From contig CAJUSZ010000018.1 in the NCBI GenBank assembly GCA_910589425.1, forward strand, positions 1 to 50,997: a stretch of 50,997 nucleotides of DNA, read 5' to 3'. This stretch comes from an uncultured Muribaculaceae bacterium. Lineage in GTDB: Bacteria; Bacteroidota; Bacteroidia; Bacteroidales; Muribaculaceae. Each line of letters starts with the position of its first letter. Position 1 is the first letter of the stretch. A program made the position numbers and the translations under genes. Below are positions 1 through 7,498 of the stretch, piece by piece. Below the pieces are notes generated by a model. The model was not told the origin of the DNA. It saw nothing but the letters and a program-made list of their open reading frames with translations, and ran no database searches.

Positions 1-53
1 TCTCTCAACACTCGCACCTGAAACGAGCGCGTCTACCATTCCGCCACCTGGGC
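1..53 (-). tRNA. tRNA-Leu (CAG), partial at window edge
   Basis: Read on the minus strand, the sequence begins GCCCAGGTGGCGGAATGG, the acceptor arm and D arm of a class II leucine tRNA. The anticodon stem CTCGT/GCGAG encloses a seven-base loop TTCAGGT, giving anticodon CAG. The variable arm, T arm and 3' end lie beyond base 1. A consensus promoter sits about 80 bases upstream. Confidence 0.93.
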
Positions 54-132
54 TTGCTTGTTTATCACCCCATCAAGGTCTCTTCCGGGTGCGCGTCCAT
101 CAAATGAGCCGCACAAGGGGTGTTTGCAGGTG

Positions 133-164
133 CAAAGTTAAGCGTTTTTTTTATGACATCCAAA
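133..164 (-). promoter_or_regulatory. Promoter for tRNA-Leu
   Basis: On the minus strand TTTG (164-161), a 20-nt spacer and TAACTTTG (140-133) match the Bacteroidetes sigma-ABfr consensus exactly. It points at the tRNA-Leu gene. Confidence 0.8.
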
Positions 165-256
165 TTTTTTTTGGTTTTGACGGTTTTTTATCCGTTTTTC
201 ACTCCATGCCGGCCAGAGGCGTTTGTCTCTCTACGGGGTGGCGGGAAGAAAGCAGT

Positions 257-287
257 CAGTCCGTCCGGCGCGGATCCGGACGGACTG
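257..287 (-). terminator. Terminator after the endonuclease gene
   Basis: A perfect 12-bp inverted repeat (257-268 and 276-287, CAGTCCGTCCGG type) with a 7-nt loop lies 30 bases past the stop codon of the minus-strand endonuclease gene. The base run following it on the minus strand is only moderately T-rich. Confidence 0.65.
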
Positions 288-316
288 GCCGTGTCGCCGT
301 GGGGTGCGGCCCGGTA

Positions 317-1873
317 TCACATTTTTATTTTCACGGGGCGGTAGCCGGGTGAGGATACGATGTAGATCCCTGCGGGGATGCGGATGGTGGCTTCGGCGTG
401 GCCGGAGCGGGCTATGGTGCGTCCCCAGAGGTCGGTTACGGTAGACTGCGCCGGTATGTGGAGCTGGCCGTCGGCGGCCCAGAGGCTGAGCCGGAGGTCG
501 TCGCGGACGAGGGGGGCGGCGTTGGTCTTTATCTTGCGGTAGAATCTGAGCGGTGTCTGTCCGGATGTGTATGTGGTGAAGCGCGGGGCGGATATGTTGT
601 ACCGCAGGTTGCCTGCAGCTCCGTAGCTGACTGTGGCTTCGCCGTCGGCGTTGATGGAGATTTTCGCCACGGTGCCTTCCTCTCCCGGGGTGTCGCGGAG
701 GGTGATGGTCTTTGCCGAGGTGGATGATATGTAGGATGGTGTCCCGTTCTCACCTTCGGCGATCCCTATGGAGAATTCCGACCCTGATCCGCTGAGGGTT
801 ACTGTGGCTATGTCGGCCGGCACGGAGAGGATTGTGCCGTCGTTGTCGCTGAGCGCGGTGGCTGTCGGGGCTATGAATTTTCCTGAGAGTGTGTGGCTCA
901 GTCCGTAGTATCGGCTTGCATCCGTGATGATGTATGTGTCGCTGCCGTTGAGTCCGGAGACTGAGGTTACGAGCTGCCATGAGCCTTCGGTTCCGGGTTT
1001 GTCGGGATTGTCGGGATTATCCGGGTTGTCGGGATCGTCAGGGTTCTCGGGATACCGTTCGGGGTCGTAGTGGAACGGGGTGGTCTTTTTCGCGCCCCAT
1101 ATATAATCGGCGAGGTCGGGTATGTCGATGAACGGGTTGCGGTTTTTCTGGATTTTGTATACGGCGTCGTTGCGGTCTGTCTCCTTGGTGTCTACGGGAT
1201 CCTTTGCGTTCCATTCGAGGAGCATTTTCTCGGCCCAGGGGCGGAATGACACGGGCGACGAGGAGCAGTCGTACATGGCGTCGCGCTTGTCGGAGTATGA
1301 TCCCCAGGATATGTCGTCGTAGACGGTGAATATGTAGAAGTAGATCCGCGCGAAGTCTCCTTTATATATATCGTTTGGTTCGTATACGTTCTGCGCTCCG
1401 CCGCTGGCTCCGGATGCCGGCTTTCCGACTATGGTTATACCGTTGGACCATGTGGGGGTCCCGACTACGATCCCGAGGGGGAAATTGCTTTTGCGGTTGT
1501 TGGCTGTGGCGTCGGAGGGGTTGAGGTGGAAGAGGTCTTTGTACGCGTCGTTTCTCGATCCACCCCAGCAGGAGTTTGCCACTGAATGCTCTATGTTCAT
1601 TCCGGGGTGTCCGGAAGATACGGGGACGTTGTTGGGCGAGTACATGTCCCACCAGCACAGGGTTCCGTTCACGGTGCGTGTGTCGGTGGTGCGGAATGCG
1701 TCCCATGTTCCGTCGTTGTAGCTGACGACGGTGTGTTTCCTGACTTTGGCTTTCACGGCATTTTTGAGCTGTGTCCCGCAGAGGCCTTCGAGGGATGAGT
1801 AGTATCCTTCGGGCGGGGCTGCGATTGCCGTCGAGGCTATGGCGGCGAGGATTATGGCTGCTTGTTTCTTCAT
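317..1873 (-). CDS. Secreted endonuclease I family nuclease with C-terminal sorting tail
   Basis: Predicted extracellular DNA/RNA endonuclease of the endonuclease I (EndA/NucM) family, 518 aa. The start at 1873 is chosen because a consensus promoter -7 box covers 1913-1920, and because the protein then begins with a signal peptide MKKQAAIILAAIASTAIAA. The catalytic region shows GMNIEHS (His96 as the likely general base), NSCWGG, and DLFHLNPSDATANNRKSNFP with its metal-binding Asn. A proline/aspartate linker of NPD repeats follows around residues 275-295. A beta-rich domain comes next, and the protein ends in VTDLWGRTIAR and GIYIVSSPGYRPVKIKM, which resembles a type IX secretion type A sorting domain. 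The role is probably nucleic-acid scavenging outside the cell. It is a single-gene transcription unit. Confidence 0.9.
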   Translation of the reverse strand: MKKQAAIILAAIASTAIAAPPEGYYSSLEGLCGTQLKNAVKAKVRKHTVVSYNDGTWDAFRTTDTRTVNGTLCWWDMYSPNNVPVSSGHPGMNIEHSVANSCWGGSRNDAYKDLFHLNPSDATANNRKSNFPLGIVVGTPTWSNGITIVGKPASGASGGAQNVYEPNDIYKGDFARIYFYIFTVYDDISWGSYSDKRDAMYDCSSSPVSFRPWAEKMLLEWNAKDPVDTKETDRNDAVYKIQKNRNPFIDIPDLADYIWGAKKTTPFHYDPERYPENPDDPDNPDNPDNPDKPGTEGSWQLVTSVSGLNGSDTYIITDASRYYGLSHTLSGKFIAPTATALSDNDGTILSVPADIATVTLSGSGSEFSIGIAEGENGTPSYISSTSAKTITLRDTPGEEGTVAKISINADGEATVSYGAAGNLRYNISAPRFTTYTSGQTPLRFYRKIKTNAAPLVRDDLRLSLWAADGQLHIPAQSTVTDLWGRTIARSGHAEATIRIPAGIYIVSSPGYRPVKIKM

Positions 1874-1912
1874 GTCTGCTTCTGTTTGTGTGTTGGTCTG
1901 GAGAAAGGGTTG

Positions 1913-1944
1913 CAAATTTAGAAATAAAAAGTGTGGCGGACAAA
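1913..1944 (-). promoter_or_regulatory. Promoter of endonuclease gene
   Basis: Minus strand: TTTG (1944-1941), 20 nt, TAAATTTG (1920-1913), a full Bacteroidetes consensus. It lies about 40 bases upstream of the ATG at 1873 and rules out the longer reading-frame start at 1915. Confidence 0.82.
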
Positions 1945-2001
1945 AAAAACGTCATGCGCCGGGCCACGTGGCGCGGAATTTTTATCAAAAACGTGTAATT
2001 G

Positions 2002-2033
2002 TTTGGCGGGGAACGAAATAATTTGTACCTTTG
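2002..2033 (+). promoter_or_regulatory. Promoter of the rplM-rpsI-rpsB-tsf operon
   Basis: TTTG (2002-2005), a 20-nt spacer and TACCTTTG (2026-2033) match the Bacteroidetes consensus. Transcription would start near 2040, leaving a leader of about 125 nt before the GTG at 2166. Confidence 0.85.
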
Positions 2034-2039
2034 CACGCC

Positions 2040-2165
2040 GATTATATCCAGTTAGTACCGGATTTGGCGGCCCGTTCTTATTATTGGCCTTTTAAGTCTG
2101 TGGCGGTCAAATGATTGTGAAAACAAAAAAAACTAACGACAACCGATTTAAACAACTAACCGAAA
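2040..2165 (+). promoter_or_regulatory. Candidate ribosomal-protein leader (L13)
   Basis: Untranslated leader between the predicted start site and rplM, about 125 nt with GC-rich segments (around 2052-2090) that could fold, then a purine/A-rich stretch before the start codon. Autoregulatory L13 leaders have been proposed in Bacteroidia. The placement fits, but I did not confirm a conserved fold, so this is inference from position. Confidence 0.4.
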
Positions 2166-2645
2166 GTGGATAGCTTAAGTTATAAGACGCTCTCGCTCAC
2201 TCCTGAGACCATCAAGAAGGAGTGGGTTGTAATCGATGCGACCGACCAGGTTCTTGGCCGTCTCTGCTCGAAAGTTGCGAAGCTTCTTCGCGGCAAATAC
2301 AAACCTTGCTTCACTCCGAACATGGACTGCGGCGACAACGTGATCATCATCAACGCCGACAAAGTCATCATGACAGCCGACAAGATGAACAAACGCGAAT
2401 ATCTCCGCTACACGGGCTATCCCGGCGGCCAGCGTTCGTACAGCCCCGCCGACCTTATGGCCAAATCGATGAAAAAGACCATCAAGGCTGGCAAGCACCC
2501 CCTTTACATCAAGGTGGTCAAAGGCATGCTCCCCAAGACCCGTCTCGGAGCCGCCCAGCTCAACAACTTGTATGTTTACAACTCTGCCGAGCATCCTTTC
2601 ACGGATGTTGACGCAAAAGTAATCGACATCAATAAACTGAAGTAA
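2166..2645 (+). CDS. rplM: 50S ribosomal protein L13
   Basis: Large-subunit protein L13, 159 aa, an early 50S assembly protein that binds 23S rRNA domain II. Recognisable family signatures are WVVIDATDQVLGRLCSKVAK, LLRGKYKPCFTP, GDNVIIINADKV and YTGYPGGQ. The start is GTG at 2166; VDSLSYKT is the usual Bacteroidales N-terminus and in-frame alternatives downstream would remove it. It heads the rplM-rpsI-rpsB-tsf operon and is separated from rpsI by 4 bases, as in other Bacteroidales. Regulation is by the consensus promoter at 2002-2033 and possibly by the leader. Confidence 0.98.
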   Translation: MDSLSYKTLSLTPETIKKEWVVIDATDQVLGRLCSKVAKLLRGKYKPCFTPNMDCGDNVIIINADKVIMTADKMNKREYLRYTGYPGGQRSYSPADLMAKSMKKTIKAGKHPLYIKVVKGMLPKTRLGAAQLNNLYVYNSAEHPFTDVDAKVIDINKLK

Positions 2646-2649
2646 GAAG

Positions 2650-3036
2650 ATGGAAAAAATCAATGCAATCGGCCGCAGAAAGGCCGCCGTGGCTCGCGTG
2701 TATCTGACGGAAGGCACCGGCAAAATCACTATTGACCGTCGTTCGCTCGACGTATATTTTCCGTCATCGATCCTTCAATATGTAGTGCTTCAGCCTCTGA
2801 ACACCCTCGGGGTGGCAGACAAATATGACATCTACGCCCACATCGACGGCGGCGGCTACAAAGGACAGGCCGAGGCTCTGCGTCTGGCCATCTCCCGCGC
2901 TCTTGTCAAGATCAATCCGGAAGACAAGCCCGCACTCCGCGCCGAAGGCTTCATGACCCGCGACGCCCGCGTCGTGGAGCGCAAGAAGCCGGGTCAGCCC
3001 AAAGCCCGCAAGCGCTTCCAGTTCTCGAAGCGTTAA
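2650..3036 (+). CDS. rpsI: 30S ribosomal protein S9
   Basis: Small-subunit protein S9, 128 aa, whose C-terminal tail reaches the P-site tRNA. The N-terminal INAIGRRKAAVARVYL, the central GGGYKGQAEALRLAISRAL and the terminal KKPGQPKARKRFQFSKR are diagnostic, and length matches the family. It starts 4 bases after rplM, so the two are translationally linked. A 302-base gap follows before rpsB. Confidence 0.98.
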   Translation: MEKINAIGRRKAAVARVYLTEGTGKITIDRRSLDVYFPSSILQYVVLQPLNTLGVADKYDIYAHIDGGGYKGQAEALRLAISRALVKINPEDKPALRAEGFMTRDARVVERKKPGQPKARKRFQFSKR

Positions 3037-3338
3037 GCGAAGAGATGTGGCCGCGCGGTTTTCTCTCTGGCGGATACCGCCGCAGGAATACCGTCGCGCG
3101 CATGTTCCGACACAAAGACCGGAGTCGTCCGCAGTCTGCCTGAGAGGCATTGCGGAGGGCTTCGGGCTTGACGATAAAAAAACGGCGGGGAGAGGCGGCA
3201 GCTCTCCGCTCCGGCGACTCCGGCCGCCGGTCTTCCCCGAAGCCGCATGTGTTTAGTATCTAAATCCACGGGATGGACACGTTCCCTACCTGCGGATTGT
3301 TTTCAAACCCAAAGAACGTAAACAAACCAACCAACACA
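3037..3338 (+). other. rpsI-rpsB intergenic region, probable rpsB leader
   Basis: No protein gene is credible here. Short GC-rich hairpins are visible: GGCGG/CCGCC at 3069-3081, and GGAGAG/CTCTCC at 3189-3207. The latter follows an A-rich run. An A-rich stretch from about 3311 to 3338 precedes the rpsB ATG. I see no consensus promoter, so rpsB is probably read through from rplM-rpsI, with this stretch acting as a leader or attenuator. Confidence 0.35.
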
Positions 3339-4148
3339 ATGGCAACACCCACATTTGAACAGCTTCTCGCTGCCGGCTGCCACTTCGGCCACCTCAAGAG
3401 AAAATGGAACCCCGCCATGGCTCCCTACATCTTCATGGAGCGCAACGGCATCCACATCATCGACCTTTACAAGACCGCCGCTAAGATCGAGGAGGCAGCC
3501 AACGCCCTCCGCCAGATCGCCAAGAGCGGCAAGAAAGTGCTTTTCGTAGGCACCAAGAAGCAGGCCCACGAGGCCATCGCCGAAAAGGCAGGCGCCCTCG
3601 GAATGCCGTTCGTGATCGAACGCTGGCCCGGCGGTATGCTCACCAACTTCCCCACCATCCGCAAGGCCGTTAAGAAAATGACCACCATCGACAAGATGGC
3701 CAAAGACGGCACTTTCGACAACCTCTCGAAGCGTGAGAAGCTCCAGATCACCCGCCAGCGTGCCAAACTCGAGAAGAACCTCGGCTCGATCGCCGATCTC
3801 TCGCGTCTTCCCTCGGCTCTGTTCGTGATCGACGTGATGAAGGAACACATCGCCGTTGCCGAGGCAAACCGTCTGGGCATCCCCGTGTTCGCAATGGTCG
3901 ACACCAACTCCAACCCCGAGAACGTAGACTTCGTGATCCCCGCCAACGATGACGCCTCGAAGAGCATCGAGATCGTACTCGACGCCGTATGCTCGGCCAT
4001 GGCCGAAGGCCTCGAGGAGCGCAAGGTAGAGAAAGTGGACGAGGAACTCAAGGCCGAAGACGCTCCCGCAGCAGGAAAGCGCCGCCGCGTGCGCCGCTCC
4101 GAGGAGAAGGCTGAAGAGCCTGTGGCCGCAGAGACCGCAGAGGCATAA
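3339..4148 (+). CDS. rpsB: 30S ribosomal protein S2
   Basis: Small-subunit protein S2, 269 aa. The ATG at 3339 gives MATPTFEQLLAAGCHFGHLK, the standard Bacteroidales N-terminus; a longer in-frame start at 3273 would add 22 residues not seen in the family. Other family features are KWNPAMAPYIFMERNGIHII, VLFVGTKKQA, ERWPGGMLTNF and FAMVDTNSNPENVDFVIPAN. The last 40 residues are a charged, low-complexity Lys/Glu/Ala tail (KRRRVRRSEEK), a common lineage-specific extension. It is paired with tsf downstream, the usual rpsB-tsf order. Confidence 0.97.
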   Translation: MATPTFEQLLAAGCHFGHLKRKWNPAMAPYIFMERNGIHIIDLYKTAAKIEEAANALRQIAKSGKKVLFVGTKKQAHEAIAEKAGALGMPFVIERWPGGMLTNFPTIRKAVKKMTTIDKMAKDGTFDNLSKREKLQITRQRAKLEKNLGSIADLSRLPSALFVIDVMKEHIAVAEANRLGIPVFAMVDTNSNPENVDFVIPANDDASKSIEIVLDAVCSAMAEGLEERKVEKVDEELKAEDAPAAGKRRRVRRSEEKAEEPVAAETAEA

Positions 4149-4450
4149 CACACGCCCCGCGCGCCGGCCATAACGGACAGGAAACAATCCGGCTGCCCGC
4201 TCCCGCACCAGACACAAGACCTGTGCGGGCGCGGACAGCGGAAATCCCGGACACGTTTTTTCGACCGGGATATCAACATCAGTTAGTAAAACCGCCTCCC
4301 GTAGGCGTTTACTATCAACACACAAGTTAATTTTTAATTAAAGAATGTGTCTGTTTTGACAGCATCGCATTAATTCTGAGGTCTGCCTGATGCGCTCAGC
4401 CTTAAGCGGGCCAAAAGCAAACACACTCTTAACAGAAAGGAAACCACACA
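4149..4450 (+). other. rpsB-tsf intergenic leader with hairpin
   Basis: 302 bases with no gene. The clearest structure is a hairpin at 4285-4313: AGTAAA (4285-4290) pairs with TTTACT (4308-4313) and CGCCT (4293-4297) with AGGCG (4303-4307), with a 2-nt bulge and a 5-nt loop. An AT-rich segment (4320-4350) follows, then a purine-rich AGAAAGGAAA ribosome-binding region just before the tsf ATG. It could be an attenuator or a processed leader; no consensus promoter was found. Confidence 0.45.
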
Positions 4451-5443
4451 ATGGCAGTATCAATAGAAGACATCAAGAAGCTCCGCAAGATGACCGGAGC
4501 CGGCATGATGGACTGCAAGAACGCCCTCGCCGAGACCGACGGCGACATCCAGGGCGCAATAGAGATCATCCGCAAGAAAGGACAGGCTGTCGCAGCCAAG
4601 CGTGAGGACCGCGATGCCGCCGAAGGATGCGTGCTTGCCGCTACAAAGCCCGGTTTCGGCGCTATCGTGGCTCTCAAGTGCGAGACAGACTTCGTGGCTA
4701 AGAACGAGTCTTTCCGCGCCCTCACCAAGACCATCCTCGACGCAGCCGTGGCCGCTTCGGCCAAGAGCCTCGACGAGGTGAAGGAACTCAAGGTGGAAGG
4801 CCGCACAGTCAATGAGCTTATCACCGACGAGATCGGCAAGACAGGCGAGAAGATGGAACTCGGCGCCTACGAATGGCTCGAGGCTCCCTCCGTGGCTGCC
4901 TACGAACACCTCGGCAACAAGCTCGCCACTATCGTCGGCCTCACAAAAGAGGGTCTCGACGACTACACCGGCAAGGAAGTGGCCATGCAGGTCGCTGCCA
5001 TGAACCCGGTGGCCGCCACCCGCGAGCAGGTGCCCGCCTCTCTGATCGAGGAGGAGAAGAACGTGGCCATCGAGAAGACCAAGGCAGAGCAGGTTCAGAA
5101 AGCTGCCGAAGCAGCTCTCCGCAAAGCCGGTCTGAACCCCAACCACTTCGACAGCGAAGACCACATCGCCTCCAACATCACCAAGGGATGGCTCACCGAG
5201 GAGGACGCAGCCAAGGGACGCGCCATCATGCAGGAGGCCGCCGAGAAAAAAGCAGCCAACATGCCCCAGCAGATGATCGACAACATCGTCAACGGCCGCA
5301 TCAACAAATATTACAAGGAGAACGTGCTTCTCGAACAGGAATACCACCGCGACGCCAAGCTGACCGTAGGCCAGTATCTCGAACAGACAGAAAAGGGTCT
5401 GACCGTGGTGGACTTCCGCCGTGTCAACCTCAACCAGGACTGA
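4451..5443 (+). CDS. tsf: Elongation factor Ts
   Basis: Guanine-nucleotide exchange factor for EF-Tu, 330 aa, cytoplasmic. The N-terminal UBA-like part has IKKLRKMTGAGMMDCKNAL, the exchange core has VALKCETDFVAKNESF (the TDFV motif that contacts EF-Tu), and the C-terminal part has the dimerisation region with repeated Glu/Lys helices. The length is a little above the E. coli protein (283 aa), as is usual in Bacteroidetes. It is last in the ribosomal operon and is followed by a strong hairpin terminator. Confidence 0.98.
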   Translation: MAVSIEDIKKLRKMTGAGMMDCKNALAETDGDIQGAIEIIRKKGQAVAAKREDRDAAEGCVLAATKPGFGAIVALKCETDFVAKNESFRALTKTILDAAVAASAKSLDEVKELKVEGRTVNELITDEIGKTGEKMELGAYEWLEAPSVAAYEHLGNKLATIVGLTKEGLDDYTGKEVAMQVAAMNPVAATREQVPASLIEEEKNVAIEKTKAEQVQKAAEAALRKAGLNPNHFDSEDHIASNITKGWLTEEDAAKGRAIMQEAAEKKAANMPQQMIDNIVNGRINKYYKENVLLEQEYHRDAKLTVGQYLEQTEKGLTVVDFRRVNLNQD

Positions 5444-5467
5444 TCAGCTTCCGGGCAGACAATACCA

Positions 5468-5501
5468 TCATCCCGTCCAGTATCCGTATTGGACGGGATG
5501 A
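5468..5501 (+). terminator. Terminator of the rplM-tsf operon
   Basis: A perfect 12-bp stem (TCATCCCGTCCA 5468-5479 with TGGACGGGATGA 5490-5501) and a 10-nt loop, 25 bases past the tsf stop. It lies between convergent genes and may serve both directions. The T-run is weak (CTCGTTTATAT). Confidence 0.75.
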
Positions 5502-5563
5502 CTCGTTTATATCCACCCGGCCGGATTAAACGAAAATTCCAGAAAAACACGCAGCCCGGAATG

Positions 5564-6412
5564 TCAGAGGATCGGCAATGCCATCTCGAACTGGGTGCTT
5601 GCCAGAGGGATGCCGCGGCTTTCGAGAAACGCGCGCATACCCGTGCAACCGGAATCTACATTCAGCACTTTGATAGAGCCGGTCGTCATTCTTCCTGACG
5701 CTTCGTGAAGCAACCGCGTCGCTATCCCTTTACGCCTGCATTCTCCGGACACCGCTATCTGCGTCAGATCTCCGGTGCCGGGATCAAACACACAATAGCC
5801 TGCCATCCTCCCATTCAGAAAAGCCCCGAGAGCTATCAGATCCCGGCCGCCCCTTTCTATCGAGTCCATGCTGTTCTGCCACGAAGGATTGAAATCACAC
5901 CATCCCTGTGCCTGACGCACGGCGTCCGGCGCGACCGGCATGATCCGGCAGCCGTCATTCCCTCCGCTGCCGACGATCCGGTCTGCCTCCTGTCTGAAAC
6001 AGTCGAATTGCCGCGTTACCTGAAAATTCATCCGCCTGTAGACGGAGATAGCCTTCCGGTTGCCCTGAAGCACCTCCAGCAAATACTGCCTGATCCCGGC
6101 GCTTCTAAGAATCGGCACCGAATATCTGAAGATCCTGCCGGCTATGTCCTGACCCCTGTATTCAGGGACGGTTCCCGTGCCTATATCGTATGCTGTCGGA
6201 AGTCCGCCGTATTTCCCGGTTCCGGTCATCGTGAACGCCACCATCGCGCCATTGTCAAAAGCGGCGAACGAGAGCGCGGGGTCGTAGCCGCGTCTTTTGA
6301 GCATGGAACGCACCTCCTCTTTCCCGAAGCTTATCTCATAATCGAAAAAGGCTTTTTCAAAACAGCTGAACAATGTCTCGAAATCCGTCTGTCCGAGATT
6401 CTTTATTTCCAT
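5564..6412 (-). CDS. Tandem GNAT-family N-acetyltransferase
   Basis: Acetyl-CoA-dependent N-acetyltransferase of unknown substrate, 282 aa with two GNAT folds. The first (about residues 1-150) contains the acetyl-CoA loop region VPEYRGQDIAGRIF and the NRKAISVYRRMNF motif. The second (about 170-282) contains IAVSGECRRKGIATRLL, again the R/Q-x-x-G-x-G/A acetyl-CoA loop, and ends with a short RAFLESRGI motif. It lies 48 bases downstream of the oxyR-like gene on the same strand, so the two are likely co-transcribed. A link to oxidative stress is an inference from that position. Confidence 0.85.
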   Translation of the reverse strand: MEIKNLGQTDFETLFSCFEKAFFDYEISFGKEEVRSMLKRRGYDPALSFAAFDNGAMVAFTMTGTGKYGGLPTAYDIGTGTVPEYRGQDIAGRIFRYSVPILRSAGIRQYLLEVLQGNRKAISVYRRMNFQVTRQFDCFRQEADRIVGSGGNDGCRIMPVAPDAVRQAQGWCDFNPSWQNSMDSIERGGRDLIALGAFLNGRMAGYCVFDPGTGDLTQIAVSGECRRKGIATRLLHEASGRMTTGSIKVLNVDSGCTGMRAFLESRGIPLASTQFEMALPIL

Positions 6413-6460
6413 AATCGTTTTTTTGTAAGAGCTTGTTTAAAAATAATTCTTCCGTATTCT

Positions 6461-7387
6461 TCACAACCGTATGCCGTTGCGCATCAGCGCAGGCTCCATC
6501 ATCCCCCTGGGCATGAAGCGGCCGAGAGTCCCGACCACGGTGTTGAGCATCCGTTCCCTGACGAAATCGGAACGGATATACATCGACACCTTACGCAGCG
6601 ACAGATGGTCGCCGTCGATGCTCCTTACGTTCCCGCGCTGGTCCGGTGTGAGCATAGGCAGATGCATCTCCGGAATTATCGTGTAGCCTCCGTTGGCGTC
6701 CACGATGCGTATGAGCGTCTCTATATTGCCCGCCTCGTAGACATGGCGCTTCCCCTGCCTCCCCTTGCAGAAGCTGAACGCGCTCTGGCGCAGACACTGC
6801 ACCTCCTTCATCACCCAAAGATGCTCATGCTCGAGATCCTCGGGATGGAACACCGGAAGTCTTCTCCGGCAGCTCCCGGAAAGATAGACGTAGAAACGCT
6901 CCGTATATAGCGGGATCTCGAATATCCCCTCCGCCGCATGTCCGGTGGTGGCGATCCCGGCATCCACCGAGGCCGCCATGAGCGATCTTATCATCGCCTC
7001 AGGCCTCATCTCCTCCACTGAAAGCCGGACCTGCGGATATTCCCCGAGATACAGACGGATGAAGTCCGGAAGTATGTAGGGGGCTATGCTCGGCCCGACG
7101 GCCATGCGGAATTCGCCGGAGATCCCGCCCTTGCTCTCGCTCACCATCTCCCGGATGCGGTCCGTCTCCATCAGTATTTTCCTGGCCTGCACGGCTATCC
7201 TCGCCCCGATCGCCGTGGGCGACACTTTCCTGCTCGTGCGGTCGAACAGACGGACGTCAAGCTCCTCCTCCAGCTTGAGGATCATCCCGCTGAGTGTGGG
7301 CTGCGTTACTCCGAGCGCCTCGGCGGCCGAGGCGAAACTGCGGTGGCTGTCGATGGCGGCCACATATCTAAGCTGCTGCAGTGTCAT
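6461..7387 (-). CDS. oxyR: OxyR-type LysR transcriptional regulator
   Basis: Peroxide-sensing LysR regulator, 308 aa. The N-terminal winged HTH runs from MTLQQLRYVAAIDSHRSFA through VTQPTLSGMILKLEEELDV. The effector domain has the redox pair in VQCLRQSAFSFC: Cys198 and Cys207, at the spacing of E. coli Cys199 and Cys208 and in the same CLR...FC context. That is why I call it OxyR and not a generic LysR. It is divergent from the CoA-disulfide reductase fusion with 111 bases between them, which contain ATAG/CTAT boxes. A GNAT gene follows in the same direction. Confidence 0.92.
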   Translation of the reverse strand: MTLQQLRYVAAIDSHRSFASAAEALGVTQPTLSGMILKLEEELDVRLFDRTSRKVSPTAIGARIAVQARKILMETDRIREMVSESKGGISGEFRMAVGPSIAPYILPDFIRLYLGEYPQVRLSVEEMRPEAMIRSLMAASVDAGIATTGHAAEGIFEIPLYTERFYVYLSGSCRRRLPVFHPEDLEHEHLWVMKEVQCLRQSAFSFCKGRQGKRHVYEAGNIETLIRIVDANGGYTIIPEMHLPMLTPDQRGNVRSIDGDHLSLRKVSMYIRSDFVRERMLNTVVGTLGRFMPRGMMEPALMRNGIRL

Positions 7388-7401
7388 GGGTTTCCGTATT
7401 G

Positions 7402-7452
7402 ATAGGTTTCATCTATGCAAAGATAGTTATTTGCGTTTGATTATCTATGCAA
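7402..7452. promoter_or_regulatory. Candidate OxyR operator
   Basis: ATAG (7402-7405), 7 nt, CTAT (7413-7416), 6 nt, ATAG (7423-7426): close to the ATAG-N7-CTAT-N7-ATAG pattern of OxyR sites, with the fourth box degenerate. A 10-bp direct repeat ATCTATGCAA occurs at 7411-7420 and 7443-7452, 32 bp apart or about three helical turns. It lies between the divergent starts and overlaps the promoter of the reductase gene. Confidence 0.6.
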
Positions 7453-7467
7453 TTAAGCCTAACTTTG
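7436..7467 (+). promoter_or_regulatory. Promoter of the CoA-disulfide reductase fusion
   Basis: TTTG (7436-7439), 20 nt, TAACTTTG (7460-7467). The second ATCTATGCAA repeat lies inside the spacer, so a bound regulator would contact RNA polymerase directly. Confidence 0.8.
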
Positions 7468-7498
7468 CGGAAAATAATTCCTGAAACCGAAAAAACAC

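Noticed and set aside
999..1050. Short tandem repeat in the endonuclease gene as a possible CRISPR or microsatellite
   Set aside because: It encodes the NPD linker of the protein; there is no spacer structure.
5705..6910. 401-codon plus-strand frame across the GNAT and oxyR genes
   Set aside because: It is antisense to two well-recognised proteins and shows no domain.
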